From: Pseudocercospora fijiensis CIRAD86
Lineage: Eukaryota > Ascomycota > Dothideomycetes > Mycosphaerellales > Mycosphaerellaceae
Reading direction: 5' to 3'
Assembly: GCF_000340215.1 (NCBI RefSeq)
Contig: NW_006921544.1
Span: 278,599-342,598, forward strand
Length of the DNA: 64,000 nt
Below the pieces are notes generated by a model. The model was given only the letters and a program-made list of their open reading frames with translations. It searched no databases and was not told the origin of the DNA. The first letter of the stretch is position 1; every line of letters starts with the position of its first letter. This document shows positions 45,392 to 58,500 of this stretch, in pieces. The position numbers were made by a program, and so were the translations under genes.

Positions 45392-45895
45392 TTGCCTTGT
45401 CCGGGTCGATACCGAAGTAGGATGCGCAGACACTGGTGCGCTTTACCAGTGAGGTCCACGATTTCTGCCTCTGAAATTCAGGATCTGGCCTTGTCCGAAT
45501 GGAGCACAAATACAGACGCGAGCGAACCAACCACTCACGGTCGCGATGGATGGCGCGAGATTCCGGACAGTATTCATTCGAGGCACTTCTTTATTGGTTG
45601 GGCTCGCGACGCCGTCGCTTGCATCAGTAGGAATTGGATGCAGAAGGTGATCTCAAATTTGAACCGAGCCAAGGTGGATGCATCGTTTCCAGAGTCGCGG
45701 ACCAGATCAACCATGCCGCAGGTGATCGATTACATAAAGAATAACTTTCCTGCGCCCCAAGTGGCTATTGTCGGTGTTCTGGACCGCATTCGGCCAGAAG
45801 ACATCAACGAAGGCCTTAGGGAGTGGTGGAAACAGATTGTAGGAGACCACATGAGCCGAGAGCCGAGAGATTTTGATCATGATAATACCCGTTGA
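45392..45895 (+). pseudogene. Unknown frame, possible gene fragment
   Basis: 167 codons. The C-terminal two thirds look protein-like (FFIGWARDAVACISRNWMQK near 45,590 and FPAPQVAIVGVLDRIRPEDI near 45,750). The N-terminal part may not be real. No domain recognised. Could be a last exon. Confidence 0.35.
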
Positions 45896-46105
45896 GCTTT
45901 CGGAATGCCCTAGGTGGCAGAGGCTATCCAGTGCTGATGATGGCAGCCACGACCGGCTGGAGCAATGGCCCCGAAGAAGACCTGAAATGGGTTAACATAT
46001 TTGGTATGCTGAAGAAAGGCCTCTCGCGCAAGAACTATGAGAACTCGGGTTGACGCCAGTTGCTGGTATGTCGACGAGAGTTCTGCAGAAGAGACGTAAG
46101 TGCCT

Positions 46106-46594
46106 TCATATCATGCGAGGGGAAAACTCAAGCGAGAGGACGGGCAGTGGGACCTTCTTCCAAGAAATGGAAATCCAGACAAGCCCAACAAGCGCTCCAT
46201 GAAATAGTTTAATTGACTGAAGGACTGCGCCAGTTTCGAGTGACAGGATGCTCCACGACCGATGAGCGTAACCTGCCAAAATGACACTTTTTGGAAGCGA
46301 TCGTCTCACACAGCGAAGCGCGCATAGCCTCGCGCATCTGTCGCTTGTCTATATCCATAATCAGAGCCTCTGCCCGCTACATTTCCGTAGATTCTGCACA
46401 CTCCCGTCTCTTAACTCTTCGACTCTGAACGCAAACCCGGAGAGCTTGGTCAAGTCTTTACGCACCTGCCTTCTGTTTGCGCCTTGATTGATCTCGAGGA
46501 GGTGTTTCGGCGTCGCTGAACGATCACGATACCGTCGCACATTCGGAAGTCTGCGATGTGATCCTTTCGGCGGGCGGGAATAGCGAAGCGCCAA
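46106..46594 (-). pseudogene. Unknown frame with two stops
   Basis: Minus-strand 46,594-46,361 and 46,309-46,106 share one phase, separated by TGA and TAG. The last part is hydrophobic (LFHGALVGLVWISIS near 46,180). No family recognised. Confidence 0.25.
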
Positions 46595-46959
46595 GTCGTG
46601 GCTACGTCTCTCGTTACTTCAGCAGCGGTCCAGCGGAAATGCTACAGATGCTACCGCCAGACCTTGTGCGGCAGAGTCGGCACACGAAAGCGCGCAAGTT
46701 GACGGCATAATCGTGCTGGGGGTGACATTGATCTTGTTGACGGAGATGAAAAATCTCGAGGGAACGATGTTCGGGGACGAAGTCACATCACCCAACTGAT
46801 GAGTGAGTTCGTTACTACTCTCCAGCATGCCGGTGGTAAGAGGTGTGATGTGTCGGAAAGGTTTTCGATATGGCTGTGTTACGGAAATTCTGCGCGAGGC
46901 CCTGCAAGGCGATGTGACGACACAAGCGGCTGGCTGAAAGCGGAGTGCCGATCTTGCCA

Positions 46960-47430
46960 ACATTGATCAGCCGGATGAAGGCGCGAAGAAGATGCGCATA
47001 TACACGGAGACGGCACTGGGAGAAATTGGGGATGAAAGGCGGGATGCTGTTGAATCTGCGGCGCCTTTCTGCTGGGGTCTCTCGTAGAGCGTCAACAAAG
47101 CGACACCATGGCGCCCCAAGGGTCGCTGGCTGATAGCATCTTGAAAAAGCAAAAACGGGAACGGCGCTTGGTTGATGATGAAAGGTGGGATGCTGTGCGA
47201 CGCCTCTCCTGGAGTGTCTGCTGGGGCCTCTCCTAGGCGATAGCATGTCGCTTCATGGGTCGCTGGCTGATGAAATCTCGGAACGGCATACACGGGAACG
47301 GCGCTTGGAGCAATTGATGATGAAAGGAGGGATGCTACTGGCTCTGCGACGCCTCTGCCGAAGTCTCTGGTGGAGCCTCTGCTAGGCGGTAGCATGTCGC
47401 TTCGTGGGTCGCTGGCTGATGATATCTCGG
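46960..47430 (-). repeat. ~145-bp tandem repeat, about three copies
   Basis: GATGAAAGGNGGGATGCT falls at 47,031, 47,177 and 47,319 (146 and 142 bp apart). Each is followed by GCGACGCCT...TCTCTGGT, GATAGCATGTCGCTTC and GGTCGCTGGCTGATGA-type segments. The unit length changes phase, so the 263-codon minus-strand frame 47,758-46,967 over it is partly an accident of the repeat. Confidence 0.8.
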
Positions 47431-47439
47431 AACAAGATA

Positions 47440-48940
47440 CAGAAGGCGGAGAGGACTGCAGAAGGTTCCAGTCAAGGACTGTCGCAGTCTGATTGTTGGT
47501 ATTACAAGCCCTCAATGACCGTATCTTCATCTCTACCTTGCTGTATGACTTCCGTGCTCTCTGGTCGAGACTTCCTCTTGCTCGCTTCCTTTCATGCTCT
47601 TCCAGCTCCATCACATTGACATGAACCGCCATCCAACTGTTCGGATGGTCCAGTACAGCCCTTACGGCGTCGAGAAATGTGTAGATGTGCGTGACCAACT
47701 TGTTGGGCTTGCGTACAAAGCCTTTCGGGTCGCACCGAATGCACAGAAAGTTCTGCAAGGGATGCCTGCTTGCCCTGTCACCTGCTGACGGACGCCTGTC
47801 TGCATGCGTCGCCTGTTCCAGCGTCTCACGCCTGCGCTCATCATTTCGTACCTTCGTCGTTGATCTCGCTCATCACGGAGCGCCGGAAGCATTGCGGCAG
47901 TCGCACACTGATATCCCACGATTGACATCCAGTCGCAATGGTCTTCGCTTTTGAGCAGAGATATGTGATCGACTTGGGCGATGGAATTCGTTATGAGATT
48001 GGAGTTGGCTCGAGGAAGAGTACTCTGAGAATTGCATGGTGTCTTTCGAGGTGTAAGGAGCAAATGCTTCGGGAGGCACAACAAGGCACAGATTCTGGTG
48101 AGTTTATTTCTTGGAAAAAGCTGAAACTCCGCGCGAGTCCTGGAGACAGACCCTTGCCAAGGATATCGGCAAGTTGTCGGCAAGCCACGAAAACCAAGTG
48201 ACTGTTATTCCACGTTTGCAGTCATCAGTCGCGCAGAAAGATGCCACTGACAAGCAGAGGAGCGACCTTATTGCAAAATCATAGAGACACTGCGCGCAAA
48301 TTCAAACAAGCAACAGCCGACTATGAGACCACTATCCAGTGAATTCCGGAACTTGAAAAGAACGAGCCACTCAGGACCTACAACATAGACGGGACTGGAG
48401 CAAAAGAGCCATGCCAGAAAGGCTTTTTACTGAAGCAAAAAGCTATGGAGACAATGGGGGACTTGCTTCGAAAAAAGGAAGATCCCAAGCAGAGCATATT
48501 GGTCCCGGGACAGGCTATCACTGGAAAAGCTCAAATACTCAGGTGTGGACGAGATATCCCCGCGGTCTCGAAGACATTGCTCGCCCTCGCGACAAGAAGA
48601 TCAAGGATCACGAGCGACCCATCAGGAGACATGAGCGGATCATTCGAGTGCCCGTCTATACTGGCCACCATCCTCTTTTGCGAGGTCCAACGCCGTGCAC
48701 GTTGAGAAGTGATGCTGGAACTTAGGAAATGACCGGATACCGGATCGAGACCATCGATCCCTAGAGACGCTGCCAGAGCGCTGTTTGCGGAGGCCTCTCC
48801 GAACATCGTGACCAGAGGACTAGGCGAAAGCCGAGAAAGGCCAGGTGTTAGTAACGGCAGCGCGGGAGGTGACAGAGTCCGAGCTGCTGGTAGGCGGCAC
48901 ATGTGTCCGGGTGGAGAGTTAAGCCAGCATCCTGATCGAG
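47440..48940. other. Scattered weak frames
   Basis: Plus-strand 47,938-48,201 (VIDLGDGIRYEIGVGSRKST) and 48,445-48,705 (METMGDLLRKKEDPKQSIL) are the best candidates; neither is recognised. The first could be a start of a gene with introns. Confidence 0.3.
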
Positions 48941-48952
48941 GCTGTTGCTAGG

Positions 48953-49405
48953 GTGCAGCACGCTGTCATCCGCCATTTCTCAGGTGTCCTCCACGAACCG
49001 GCTACTCTTACGACCTTCTATCGGGTCGCCGAAAGCACGAATGAGGCCTGGGTGCCAACCACGACGGACGAGCGTGCCTTGTCCACCTTGTTCCACGCTA
49101 TTACAATCCCTAAACGCTCCGCTAGGGACGCTACTGGCGTCGCTGATAAGGTCGGTCTGAGCTACTGACAGGGTGATCGGCGCGAGTTGCTTACCTCGAA
49201 TGCAATGCCTGTGCTGGAAGTGGTCTCAGAGGGGTTTGAATTCGGTTTGCGAGCGCTCGCAGCGGGCAGGCTGGTGAGCTCGCTTGTATTGAGAGGCAGG
49301 GCGAACCTGAGAGCCAAAAGATTGGGAAAGCAGCAGAGGTGGTCTGTGGGACTGAGCTCAATGTTAAGCTCCTGTCGTCTCAAAGCAACTTCCTCGGCAC
49401 AATGA
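48953..49405 (+). pseudogene. Unknown gene relic, one TGA in frame
   Basis: Plus-strand frames 48,953-49,168 and 49,187-49,405 are the same phase and are separated by a single TGA. Together they give about 150 codons, with TFYRVAESTNEAWVPTTTDE near 49,013 and VLEVVSEGFEFGLRALAAGR near 49,212. Function unknown. Further frames follow at 49,428-49,955. Confidence 0.4.
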
Positions 49406-49409
49406 ATAT

Positions 49410-51350
49410 CAATTTTCGCGAATTCCCATGCGGAAGGAAATCAAGACGCTCCTACGGGAGTGGACTGTCTCGATCGATGTTCTGTGTTCGGGTGACACTT
49501 CTCCGCCGATCCTTTGGAAGATACTGCAGGGAGAGCTCGCTCTGCTGAATTGTCTAGTGGGTTCTCAGCTGCCGCTTCCTCCTCGGCCTGGGAACCATTC
49601 ACTGCATGAAAGTTACCTGACAGCTCAGTATTGGCGACATTGGCTTGCATCGAGACACCCTCAACTTCGCTGGGGATTGCTACGAAGCACCATCACCACC
49701 CAATTTCATCGAATCGTCGCTACAGACGTCAAAGTCTGGAGCAATGCCAGTATTGGCACCAAAGTTTGCCCACCAGCGATAGATAACTACCAGAAACAGA
49801 TCGACAAGGCGGTGGTAAATCTGCTCGGGTTGAGGGCGAGGTGGGAAGAAAACAAGCGTACCGCCCATAGCAAGCGAAAGTTCGGCTTGACTGCGGGAAT
49901 GCTGAACCAACGTTTGACCGGGAGAGTGGCTTTGGGATACACAAGACAAGAGTAGTGCACGGGGTACCTGTATAGGATTGGCTGTCATTGTTGTCACGCG
50001 TTTTTACAGCATTCTGTCGAAAGAATTGTTCGATCTCCGGGGCCACGCGGATATATCACACCCATATGTCATTGCGGGATCGCTCCAGTCCTCCTGGCAC
50101 ATGTACAAGCACCTTTCACGAATTACCCCGTGAGTCCCTTATCCTGCAGGTGCGTTGGCTGGAGGCTTTTACGGGACTCATTATGGTGTACTGAATCTTC
50201 ACGTCCCCTCATGTGAGAACTTACTGCGAGCGCTTTTTCGTCCTGGAATGGATCACAAACACGTTAGAAGAGCGAGTCTCTTCTCCCAAGGGTCTGGGCC
50301 GTTGGCTATGGCCATATCATTTTCAATCTTCCTCTTGTCTGTTGTTGACTCTCCGACACTACAAGATCACACCTTGAAAACAAGGCGACATCGCGGAGAG
50401 CTTGGCATGACGACAACTCTGATATTTCCATCGTGATTGCTAGTACCAGGTATGGCGATTCACATACGATCTTCTCCCACACGAAATGTCGAACATGCAA
50501 CAACGCCTCAACGACCTTCGACGGCAAGTAGCACTCTTCCTAGCCATCGAGCCTCCTTGCAGGAGCCATCACAATGCAAGCTCTACCAGGCAGTCAAAAC
50601 GGTTATGATAAAGAACAAGGCTCTAGCAAGGACGATACGGACAGTGGGGATCTTGACGTTCCCAAGCGCAATCTACATCGACCACGGAGACCACAATCAA
50701 AAATCTAGTTTGACCCGAACATTTCAGACAATGACATTGACGATAGGGCTACAATTTGATCAAACGCAGCTCGCACGACAAGCATTCGCGTATCACGAAG
50801 CTGTCGAGGCAGCTGCGCCCGTTCACAACTCAGTCAGCAGGAATCAAGTACGACTGTCACTAGGACATAAGGTCAAGCAGATTCCTATCCCACTGGACAC
50901 CATAGCTGTACCAATAATAGAAACAATGACCAAGATTCGCAGGCTGCATCGGGTAAGGTGTCACCGCTGCAGCTCAATGTGTCGACGAACTTGCAGCTGT
51001 CCAGTGAGGAGAAGCATGATCTCGAAGCACGACACTCAACAGGGACCCCAATCGTCAGTTTCAAGACCTTGCCGACTTCGACGAAAATGACATCTTTAAG
51101 GTGTCAAAAGCAACAAAGGATGAACATCAGCAGCCACGCTCCGGGGAACCATGCTGCGTCTCTGCCAGCTCTGCTCCCATCGATTCAGAGTCCGAATACG
51201 AATCCAATCACGCCGGCAGCACCAAAGAACTCGTCGGAGGATGACCAGACCGAAGTAAGCGGCAGAAGCTTGGAACATTTTAAGACAACTGGAGCGCCGC
51301 GCGAACACTTATTGTAACGAGCAGAACGCACTGGACGGAGAGCTTATGCG
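49410..51350. other. Weak frames, no recognised gene
   Basis: Plus-strand 49,428-49,955 (175 codons; QKQIDKAVVNLLGLRARWEE near 49,800) and 50,437-51,090 (217 codons) are open. A second phase at 51,010-51,230 also reads protein-like and Ser/Asp-rich. These may be relics of one coiled-coil protein. Confidence 0.3.
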
Positions 51351-51419
51351 TGATCTTTCCCCGCCTACGCTCTAGCCGCTCGTAGAAATTCGGGCGAGGT
51401 ACAGTAGAGAACGAGAGTA

Positions 51420-51520
51420 GATAAAGGCTATGGAGGTTTGTAGGAAGGTTATAGTCAGAGAGTGAAGGCCATAGAGGTTTCCGTAGAGATCATAGGCAGA
51501 GAGTCTATCTATTAGCGTAA
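51420..51520. repeat. ~45-bp direct duplication
   Basis: CTATGGAGGTTT...TATAGTCAGAGAGT is followed about 45 bp later by CCATAGAGGTTTCC...CATAGGCAGAGAGT. Confidence 0.6.
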
Positions 51521-51849
51521 AGGTAGGCGAAGGAACTCCCAACATCGACATCAATGGCGAACCCGTGCGCGACGGCGTTATTCCCAGTCTCAAGGCCATT
51601 CCCCGTAATACACTTTCTCATCATCACAGGTCCGCATGCGTGATGGAATGTGTGTAACACTCTTTTGCAAGAAATGTTTCAGTTGATGGCCAACGGACTC
51701 GTTTTCGAGCCTGCTGCCGTACCTGATCAGGCCACTTGTAATCTATCTTTCTTCGTAGCTACAATGCACTGGCATTTCGGTCCGTAAGACGACATCGCGC
51801 TGCGATACTCTAGTGCTCCGGATAGCTATCGTGTACGCAGTTTGCTGTC

Positions 51850-54300
51850 ATCTCAAGTCTTTTAGGCGTATGCAGATCGCCTTAGTATCGGAACACTCCT
51901 CCTAAAATAAGCCGAGACTTGCACTTATATATGCCTTAATAATTCTTCTCCTACTACGCCCTAATACCCTTAGCTCTTTCCCTTTATCTTTTTTAAAATA
52001 ACTTTATAGTCGTTCTTAATAATATTACTTATCTTAGTAGACCGTTTACGTATAGCACTACGGCTCTCCGGCTATTCCTTTAGCTTATAAGAAGGATATA
52101 ATTGCCTTTCGACCTAGATAGAATATAATTTTGCCGTAAACCTCGTTAGAGAGGGATATACTCTAGCGTTAAGAAGCCGGTCTTAACCGTAAGGGACGTA
52201 TACTACTAATATAAGAAGCTGTTAGGTAGTAGCTAAAACGTATACTTTCATACTTAATATATTTATCTATATATCGATTTTAATAAAGAAACTACCTAAG
52301 AGCCGTTAAAGAAAGAGTTCTATAGCTAGTCCTAGGTATTAATACGAGTTTAGTATTAGTCTAGTATTTAGAATAGAGTCGATACTAGTATTAGAGAAGA
52401 CCTAGAGACTAAACTAGATATTAGCCGTAACAATATCTTAGGCAATTTATTGTTAACGTGATTTAAGGTACCTATAAAGTATCTAGCTTTAAAGAAGCTT
52501 TCGCTATTAATATACCTTTTGTTCTTAACGAAGCTTTTAGTCCTAATACCTCTTCGGCTTTAAGAAAGTTTTAGTTAGGGTTTAATAAGCCTTATAGCGC
52601 CGCTGAACTATTTCGCGTTAATAGGGTTTTAGTATTAATAACGCTTTTAGCGCTAAGAGAGTTTTCGGCGGTAATAAAGCGCCCTTAGCGCTAATAAAAG
52701 CTTAGGTATTAATATAGCCTTTTGCCTTTATAAAGGTTCTACGATAATAAAGTTTTTAGTACTAAATAAGGCGATAGTAATAGTAAATTTTAACGTTAAA
52801 AAAGAGAATTTAGCGTTGTATACGATTTAAGTAGTATAAATTTGTTTTAATAATACGCCTTTAGTAGGATTAATAGAGGGTAGCGAGCTAATACTTAAAT
52901 ATAGTTATTAAGATACTATAACTAACCTAGTATCCGTACGTATATTTATCCTTATACTATATCTATAGGATCGAAGAAGTTCGAAAGTAAAAGAGATTAA
53001 TATAATAAACCGCTAGGGTTGTACCTTATTAATACCTATAGTAGAGTTAATATAGAAATTTAGATAATCTTTAATATTAGTATATAAGGACTTATCTAGA
53101 CGTAAAGCTTTATCGCGATCCTTTAAACGAATCCGGGGGCGCCTAGATATACTCGTTTAAGCGCGAATCTATAGTAGTAATACTTGTAATCTACTATATT
53201 CGGTATTTGTCCTAGACGACCTATTATAGAAGAAATTATACTAGCGAGGTATCCTATATTAGAGTAGGAGTGCTACGAGATACTATAAGTTCGTACTACT
53301 TATTTTAAAAGTAACTATAAAGTTAGTTATAGTATCCTCGACCTCCTAATAGCTCGTAACTCTCTAATCTTATAAGTTATTACCTATCTCCTAGAATAAG
53401 GCCTTTCCTCTTATTATTCTACTTACCTATAAAGCCGATAATATACTAAGAGTAAAACCTTATAGGGTTCTTATTTAGACGTACGATAAGTATAATATAT
53501 AGAAGTAGAAAGGGTCCTAGCGGAGAAAGGCAGTCCTTACGAAATTACCTCTCTCTATATTAGCGGGAAGTTATCTTACTACTAATAGGTAATAACTATA
53601 AAATATTTCGATAGAGAAATATAGCTAAGCCTAAAGAGTAAAGTTAGCCTAGGGAGTAAGGCTAGCCGTTAAGCTATTAGATAGCTAGTTTCTACGCTTA
53701 ATAAATAGTAAAATATATATACTAATAGGTAAAAGTTCTTAATCCCTATCGAGAACTATATAATTTATTATCGTCCTCCTCTAAGTATTAGAATTCTCCT
53801 CCTCTTACCTTTCTATCCTCCTTTCTCGCCTTTTTACTATTATCTTAATAATTGTTCCCTACATTAATTATTATATAATAAAGTTATATAAGCTACTTCT
53901 AACGTAGGGTTAGAAGCGGCGTCGCTTTTTATAATATTTATACCTAAGGATATATATAGAGAACCGGTATTTATAGCTAAATTATCGAAGGGCTTACTAA
54001 GTAGTATCCTAGTTCTAACTCGCGAGATTAAGGAAGACTAATAAGCTATATCGAACGTAGATTAAAGTTTAGTACTAGAAGAATAGTAACGACTTAAGAT
54101 AACGCTATAGACGCCTTCTATAGCCCTAGTAAAATACCTAGAAAGCTAGACGCTTAGTACGATTTATATTTATAACTTCCGTATTATAAGAAGGAGTAGA
54201 GTTACTATTATTTAATCCTAGAAAGCTAGGGAGTTTCTATACGAGGTCTGCTATAGGAACGTGTTCGGTCGCTATATCGCGAGATGGAAACGAAGAGAAT
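51850..54300. other. Second RIP-mutated block, unidentified repeat
   Basis: Composition shifts at about 51,850-51,900 to TA-rich, CpA-poor but CpG-containing sequence like the 1-11 kb block. No frame can be followed confidently. It is probably an older transposon into which the LINE inserted, since similar sequence resumes at about 59,170-59,400. Confidence 0.5.
52480..52790 (+). repeat. Degenerate GCTTTTAGYGCTAATAA tandem repeat
   Basis: A ~27-bp unit built from GCTTTTAG and GCTAATA/GTTAATA-type words recurs about ten times with strong decay. Read as protein it would give F, A, N and K repeats (AFSANKAFGAN-like). Confidence 0.55.
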
Positions 54301-54399
54301 AGTAGCGAACAATTAGAGACGAAGGGAAGACAGTTAAGAAGGAAGGGAGGACGAATAGAAAGCACTATATACTAGGGTAGAGGAGGTACTAAAGGCGGA

Positions 54400-55560
54400 A
54401 GATAGAAGAACCCCTAAGAGGGTATATAGGATAATAATCTTAGAACTCCTTAGAGGACTGAAAGCAATCTATAACTAGGCAAGCTACGTAATCACAAAGG
54501 TAGCTAATACAGTCGCAGCAAAGATTACGAAGAAACAATAGGAGACAAGCCTAAACTACCGCACCTAGGTAGCAGTAGCTAGTTAGGAGGCGCTAAAACC
54601 CCCGAGGACAGTAGTTAGAGTCTATATTACGGACCTATAGGAGCAAAAGGAAATTTAAGGACTTATAGGGAAAGAGATCGTAGAAAGAATTACAGTTAAA
54701 GAGGTAATTAGGGCTAGGAACGAAGGTAAAGGGGTAATCAAGCTATTTATAGTATAAGAGCAGGACAAAAAGAAGCTAGAAACACAAAAAGAATAGACAA
54801 CTAAGATAGGGAAAACAGTAAAGGTCTCCTAACAGCAATTTATAATTATAGCCTATAGTATAATAAGAAGCTTTAAGGAAGAATAGGACATTAAGAGCCT
54901 ATAGAGATAAAACTAAGCTATATACCTAGGCCTAAAGATTACAAAAGTAGTATAGATTAAAAGGAAAATCGAAGAGACTAAGAAGCAGTCTTCCCTAATT
55001 ATCTAGGTAGGGAGTATAGAGCAAGCTAATATAGTGCTAGACTAGGGGTTATTCTAAGACTTTAAAAGATTAGAAACAGAGATATATAGAAGCAACTATA
55101 GAATAATATAGTGCTTCAAATGTCAATACTATAGACACTTAGTAGCTAAGTATATAAAGACAACTAATACCTACTCCTATTGTATAGGGGATTACTAGGT
55201 CAAAGAATACAAAGTATACAAGGGAGAAGCAAGATATATATACTATACTAAAAGACACCCCTCTTAGGCGAAGGAATGCCTAGTAAGAATATAGGCAGCT
55301 AGGAAGGCAAAGGAAGCTAGAATTAATATACTAAAAAGATATATAACAAGCTAGGGCAGCTAGGTATAGAAGCAACCTAGCTAAGTACTACAAAAGAGGT
55401 CTAGGCAAGATAATAGGTTTACATTCAGGGCCTCACTAGCACAAGAGAGTTACTAGCAACTAGGGAGACTAAGATACCTTAATATTGCAGGAAAGGAAGC
55501 AGGGCAGACAAAGCTTAGTCAAATATTAGTCTAAAGTAAGGGAAGACTAAAGGAAAACTT
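54400..55560 (+). pseudogene. LINE ORF1 (gag-like, zinc knuckles)
   Basis: Reading TAG as former Gln or Trp gives SQEALKPPRTVVRVYITDLQ-like sequence near 54,580, IKRKIEETKKQSSLIIQVGS near 54,955 and IIQCFKCQYYRHLVAKY near 55,105. The last is a CCHC knuckle whose final Cys reads Tyr. A second knuckle-like set follows (YSYCIGDYQVKEYK, then YIYYTKRHPSQAKECL near 55,230), again with Cys changed to Tyr. Such proteins bind the LINE RNA. Confidence 0.75.
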
Positions 55561-55569
55561 ATAGGGAAA

Positions 55570-58500
55570 TAATATAGATGAAACTTAATAAACATTGCAA
55601 TATTACTAAACATTATATAGTACAATGTTAATAAGAGTAAAGACAAGGTACAGAGGAGCTTCCTTTAAGCACTAAACCTAAAAGAACATTACATTATTGC
55701 AATCTAAGAGCCCTAGCTTAACCTATATATAAAGAGACTAGCAACTGTTAAAGACCTAAGATACTATCCAATTATCTACAACTAGGGAGCCCTAAGGATA
55801 TATATCTATATTAGCAAGGAGATAGATATAGAAACCTAGTAGGCTATACTATAGGAGGATAGGGACCTAATATTAGTTCAAGTAGAGACATCCTAAGGTA
55901 CACTCTAAGTCCACTATATATACAACCCACTACTAGACTTAAGAAGCAGTACCTAACTAAAAACCCTAGAAAGACTACTTAGAGTTATCTAGGGGAATAC
56001 CTACTAAATCCTACTTAGGGATTTTAACCTCTACTACCCCCTCTAGGGCTTAGACTTTACCCTAGCTTACTACTTCCTAGTAGGAAGACTAATTAACATA
56101 TTAGAGAGGGAAGGAATAGAAATTGTTACCCTAAAGGGACTAATTACTTAGGAGGCAAGAGGAAGCAGTAGTACACTAGACCTATACTTTGTATTATATT
56201 AGATTAGGAATAGGATTATAAGATATAGGGTTAACTAGGAACTAGAAGAATTATTAGACTACTTCCCGGTATAGATTAAGCTAAATGTCTAAGCTAATTA
56301 GGAAAGGGAACTAGAGGAGAAGCTTAACTAGAAAGGTACCTAATAGGGCAGGATTAGGGAGGAACTAGAAAGGGACCTAAAACTAGAGGAACTCTTAACA
56401 AAGCACCTACTAAAGTTAGAGGATATTAATAAGGCAGTAGAAGAACTAATAGGAATCCTAAAACAGGTAGCTAGAAAGCATACCCTAGCAAAGAAACATT
56501 CACTATACTAGCAACTATACTAGACTAGTAAGTATACAAAGAAGGTTAAAGTAGTAAGGAAGGCTAGGAGGTAGTAGATACAAACCTATACCTAGGAAGT
56601 ATAGGACAACTACAATAAAGCCTACTAGGAAAAGAAGATCTAGATTAAGAAAGACAAGATATAAGAATAGAGATCTATAATAGGAATAATTACAAAGAAA
56701 CTAAAGGAGATATAGAGGATAGCTAAATAGGTAAGGAGACTTAAATAGGACAAGGATATACTACTACAATTCCCGGATATTATAGACTAATAAGGACAAA
56801 TGCAGACTATAATAGAAGGGAAAGTAAGAGCCCTAGGCTAATACTTCTTCTATAGAAAAGTATAAGTAGACCTATTAGATATAAAGGAGAAAGAATAGGA
56901 GACTCTACTACTAGGTATACTAAGAGATACCTAGGTCAAACCCGAAACTATTAAAAGGATCCTAAAGAAAATTCTAGGCAATAAAGCACTAGGAGAAGAC
57001 AAGATCTATAACAAACTTCTAAAAGTATATAGGAAGGGGCTAGCCCTAGCACTAGCTAATATCTTTTTACAAAGCCTAGTACTAGGACACTACCTAAGAC
57101 TATTTAGGAAGTCCCTAATAGTAGTGCTAAGGAAGCCCTAGAAGGAAGACTATATACAGCTTAAGGCCTATAGACTAATAGCCCTACTTAATACAATAGG
57201 CAAGGTACTAGAAAAAATTGTCGCTAAAAGGCTAACAACCTTTACCGAGGAAAGGAACATCCTTCCTAAAGGCTAGATAGGAGGAAGAAAGAAGAGGTTA
57301 ATACTAATAGCTATAGAACTAATTATAGAACAGATTAAGCATATCTAGTACTATAGTTAAAACTAGGTAGCAACCCTCCTCTCCCTTAATATCTTAGGAG
57401 CCTTTAATAATATCTCCTATAAAAGGCTCCTATATATACTTAAATAGAAAGCTACACTAAACTAGATAGTCCAATTTATCTAGTCCTTCCTATAGGAAAG
57501 ATCAATATAGCTTATTCTAGGCAAATTCAAATTAGACCTAATACTAACTAAAAAAGGAATCCCCTAAGGATTAACACTTTCCCTAATCCTCTTCCTTATC
57601 TTTATAGCAGACCTACTCCTACTCCTAGAATTAAAAAACACATTAGCATTAGGGTTTATAGATAACACAAACATCCTAGCCTAGTCTAAGACAATAGAAA
57701 CTAACTACAAGATCCTAGAAGAGAAGCACTAGGAGTATAAAAAATAGGCAAGGAGGTATAGAGCAAAATTCGCCCTAGAAAAGTACTAGCTTATCCACTT
57801 TAGTAAGGCTAAATTAACCTATAATATAAAGCAATCAATCACTATTTAAGGCTTTAAAACCCAACTATTAGCAGAGCTTAGGGTACTAGGGATCTAGCTA
57901 GATCCAAAACTGAATTAGGGACTATAAGTAAAGAAGGTAAAGTAGAGGGCAGATACTAATATACAATCTATTAATAGGCTTACAGCCTCTATATAGGGGG
58001 CTATATTCGAGAAAGCTAAAGTTATATACAAAGCAATTGTTAAGCTAGCAATGCTATATAGAGTACAGATATAGATAGCCTAGGAGAAAACACTAAAGAG
58101 GATTAAGCAACTAGTTAGCAGGTCCTAAACCTAAAGCCTAAAGAAAATCCTAGGAGTATATAAAACTATATTAATAAGGGTAGTAGAAATAGAATTAAGG
58201 ATCCTACTAGTTAAACAATACTTTAAGGGACTAAGACACTAATATACAGTAAAGATAATAGAATACCTAGTCTAACAGACTATCTAAAAGGCACTAGATA
58301 AGATAAAAGCCTAGTGCATTAGGACTAGGAGGCGAGACAGACTATAAATAACTCCCTAGAAAGTTAAAGACCTAGAGTAATATAGAGTCTTAACAAGAGA
58401 AATGCTAGAGAAAGAGCTATAGGGACTAAATACAAAGCTAAAGGAAGATAAGCTAAAGGGAGAGAAATAAAGCCTAGTAGAATCAATTGCTAGATACCTA

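Noticed and set aside
46967..47758. 263-codon minus-strand frame, the longest simple frame in the window
   Set aside because: Half of it runs through a ~145-bp tandem repeat whose spacing is not a multiple of three, and no domain is visible. Treated as an accident of the repeat.
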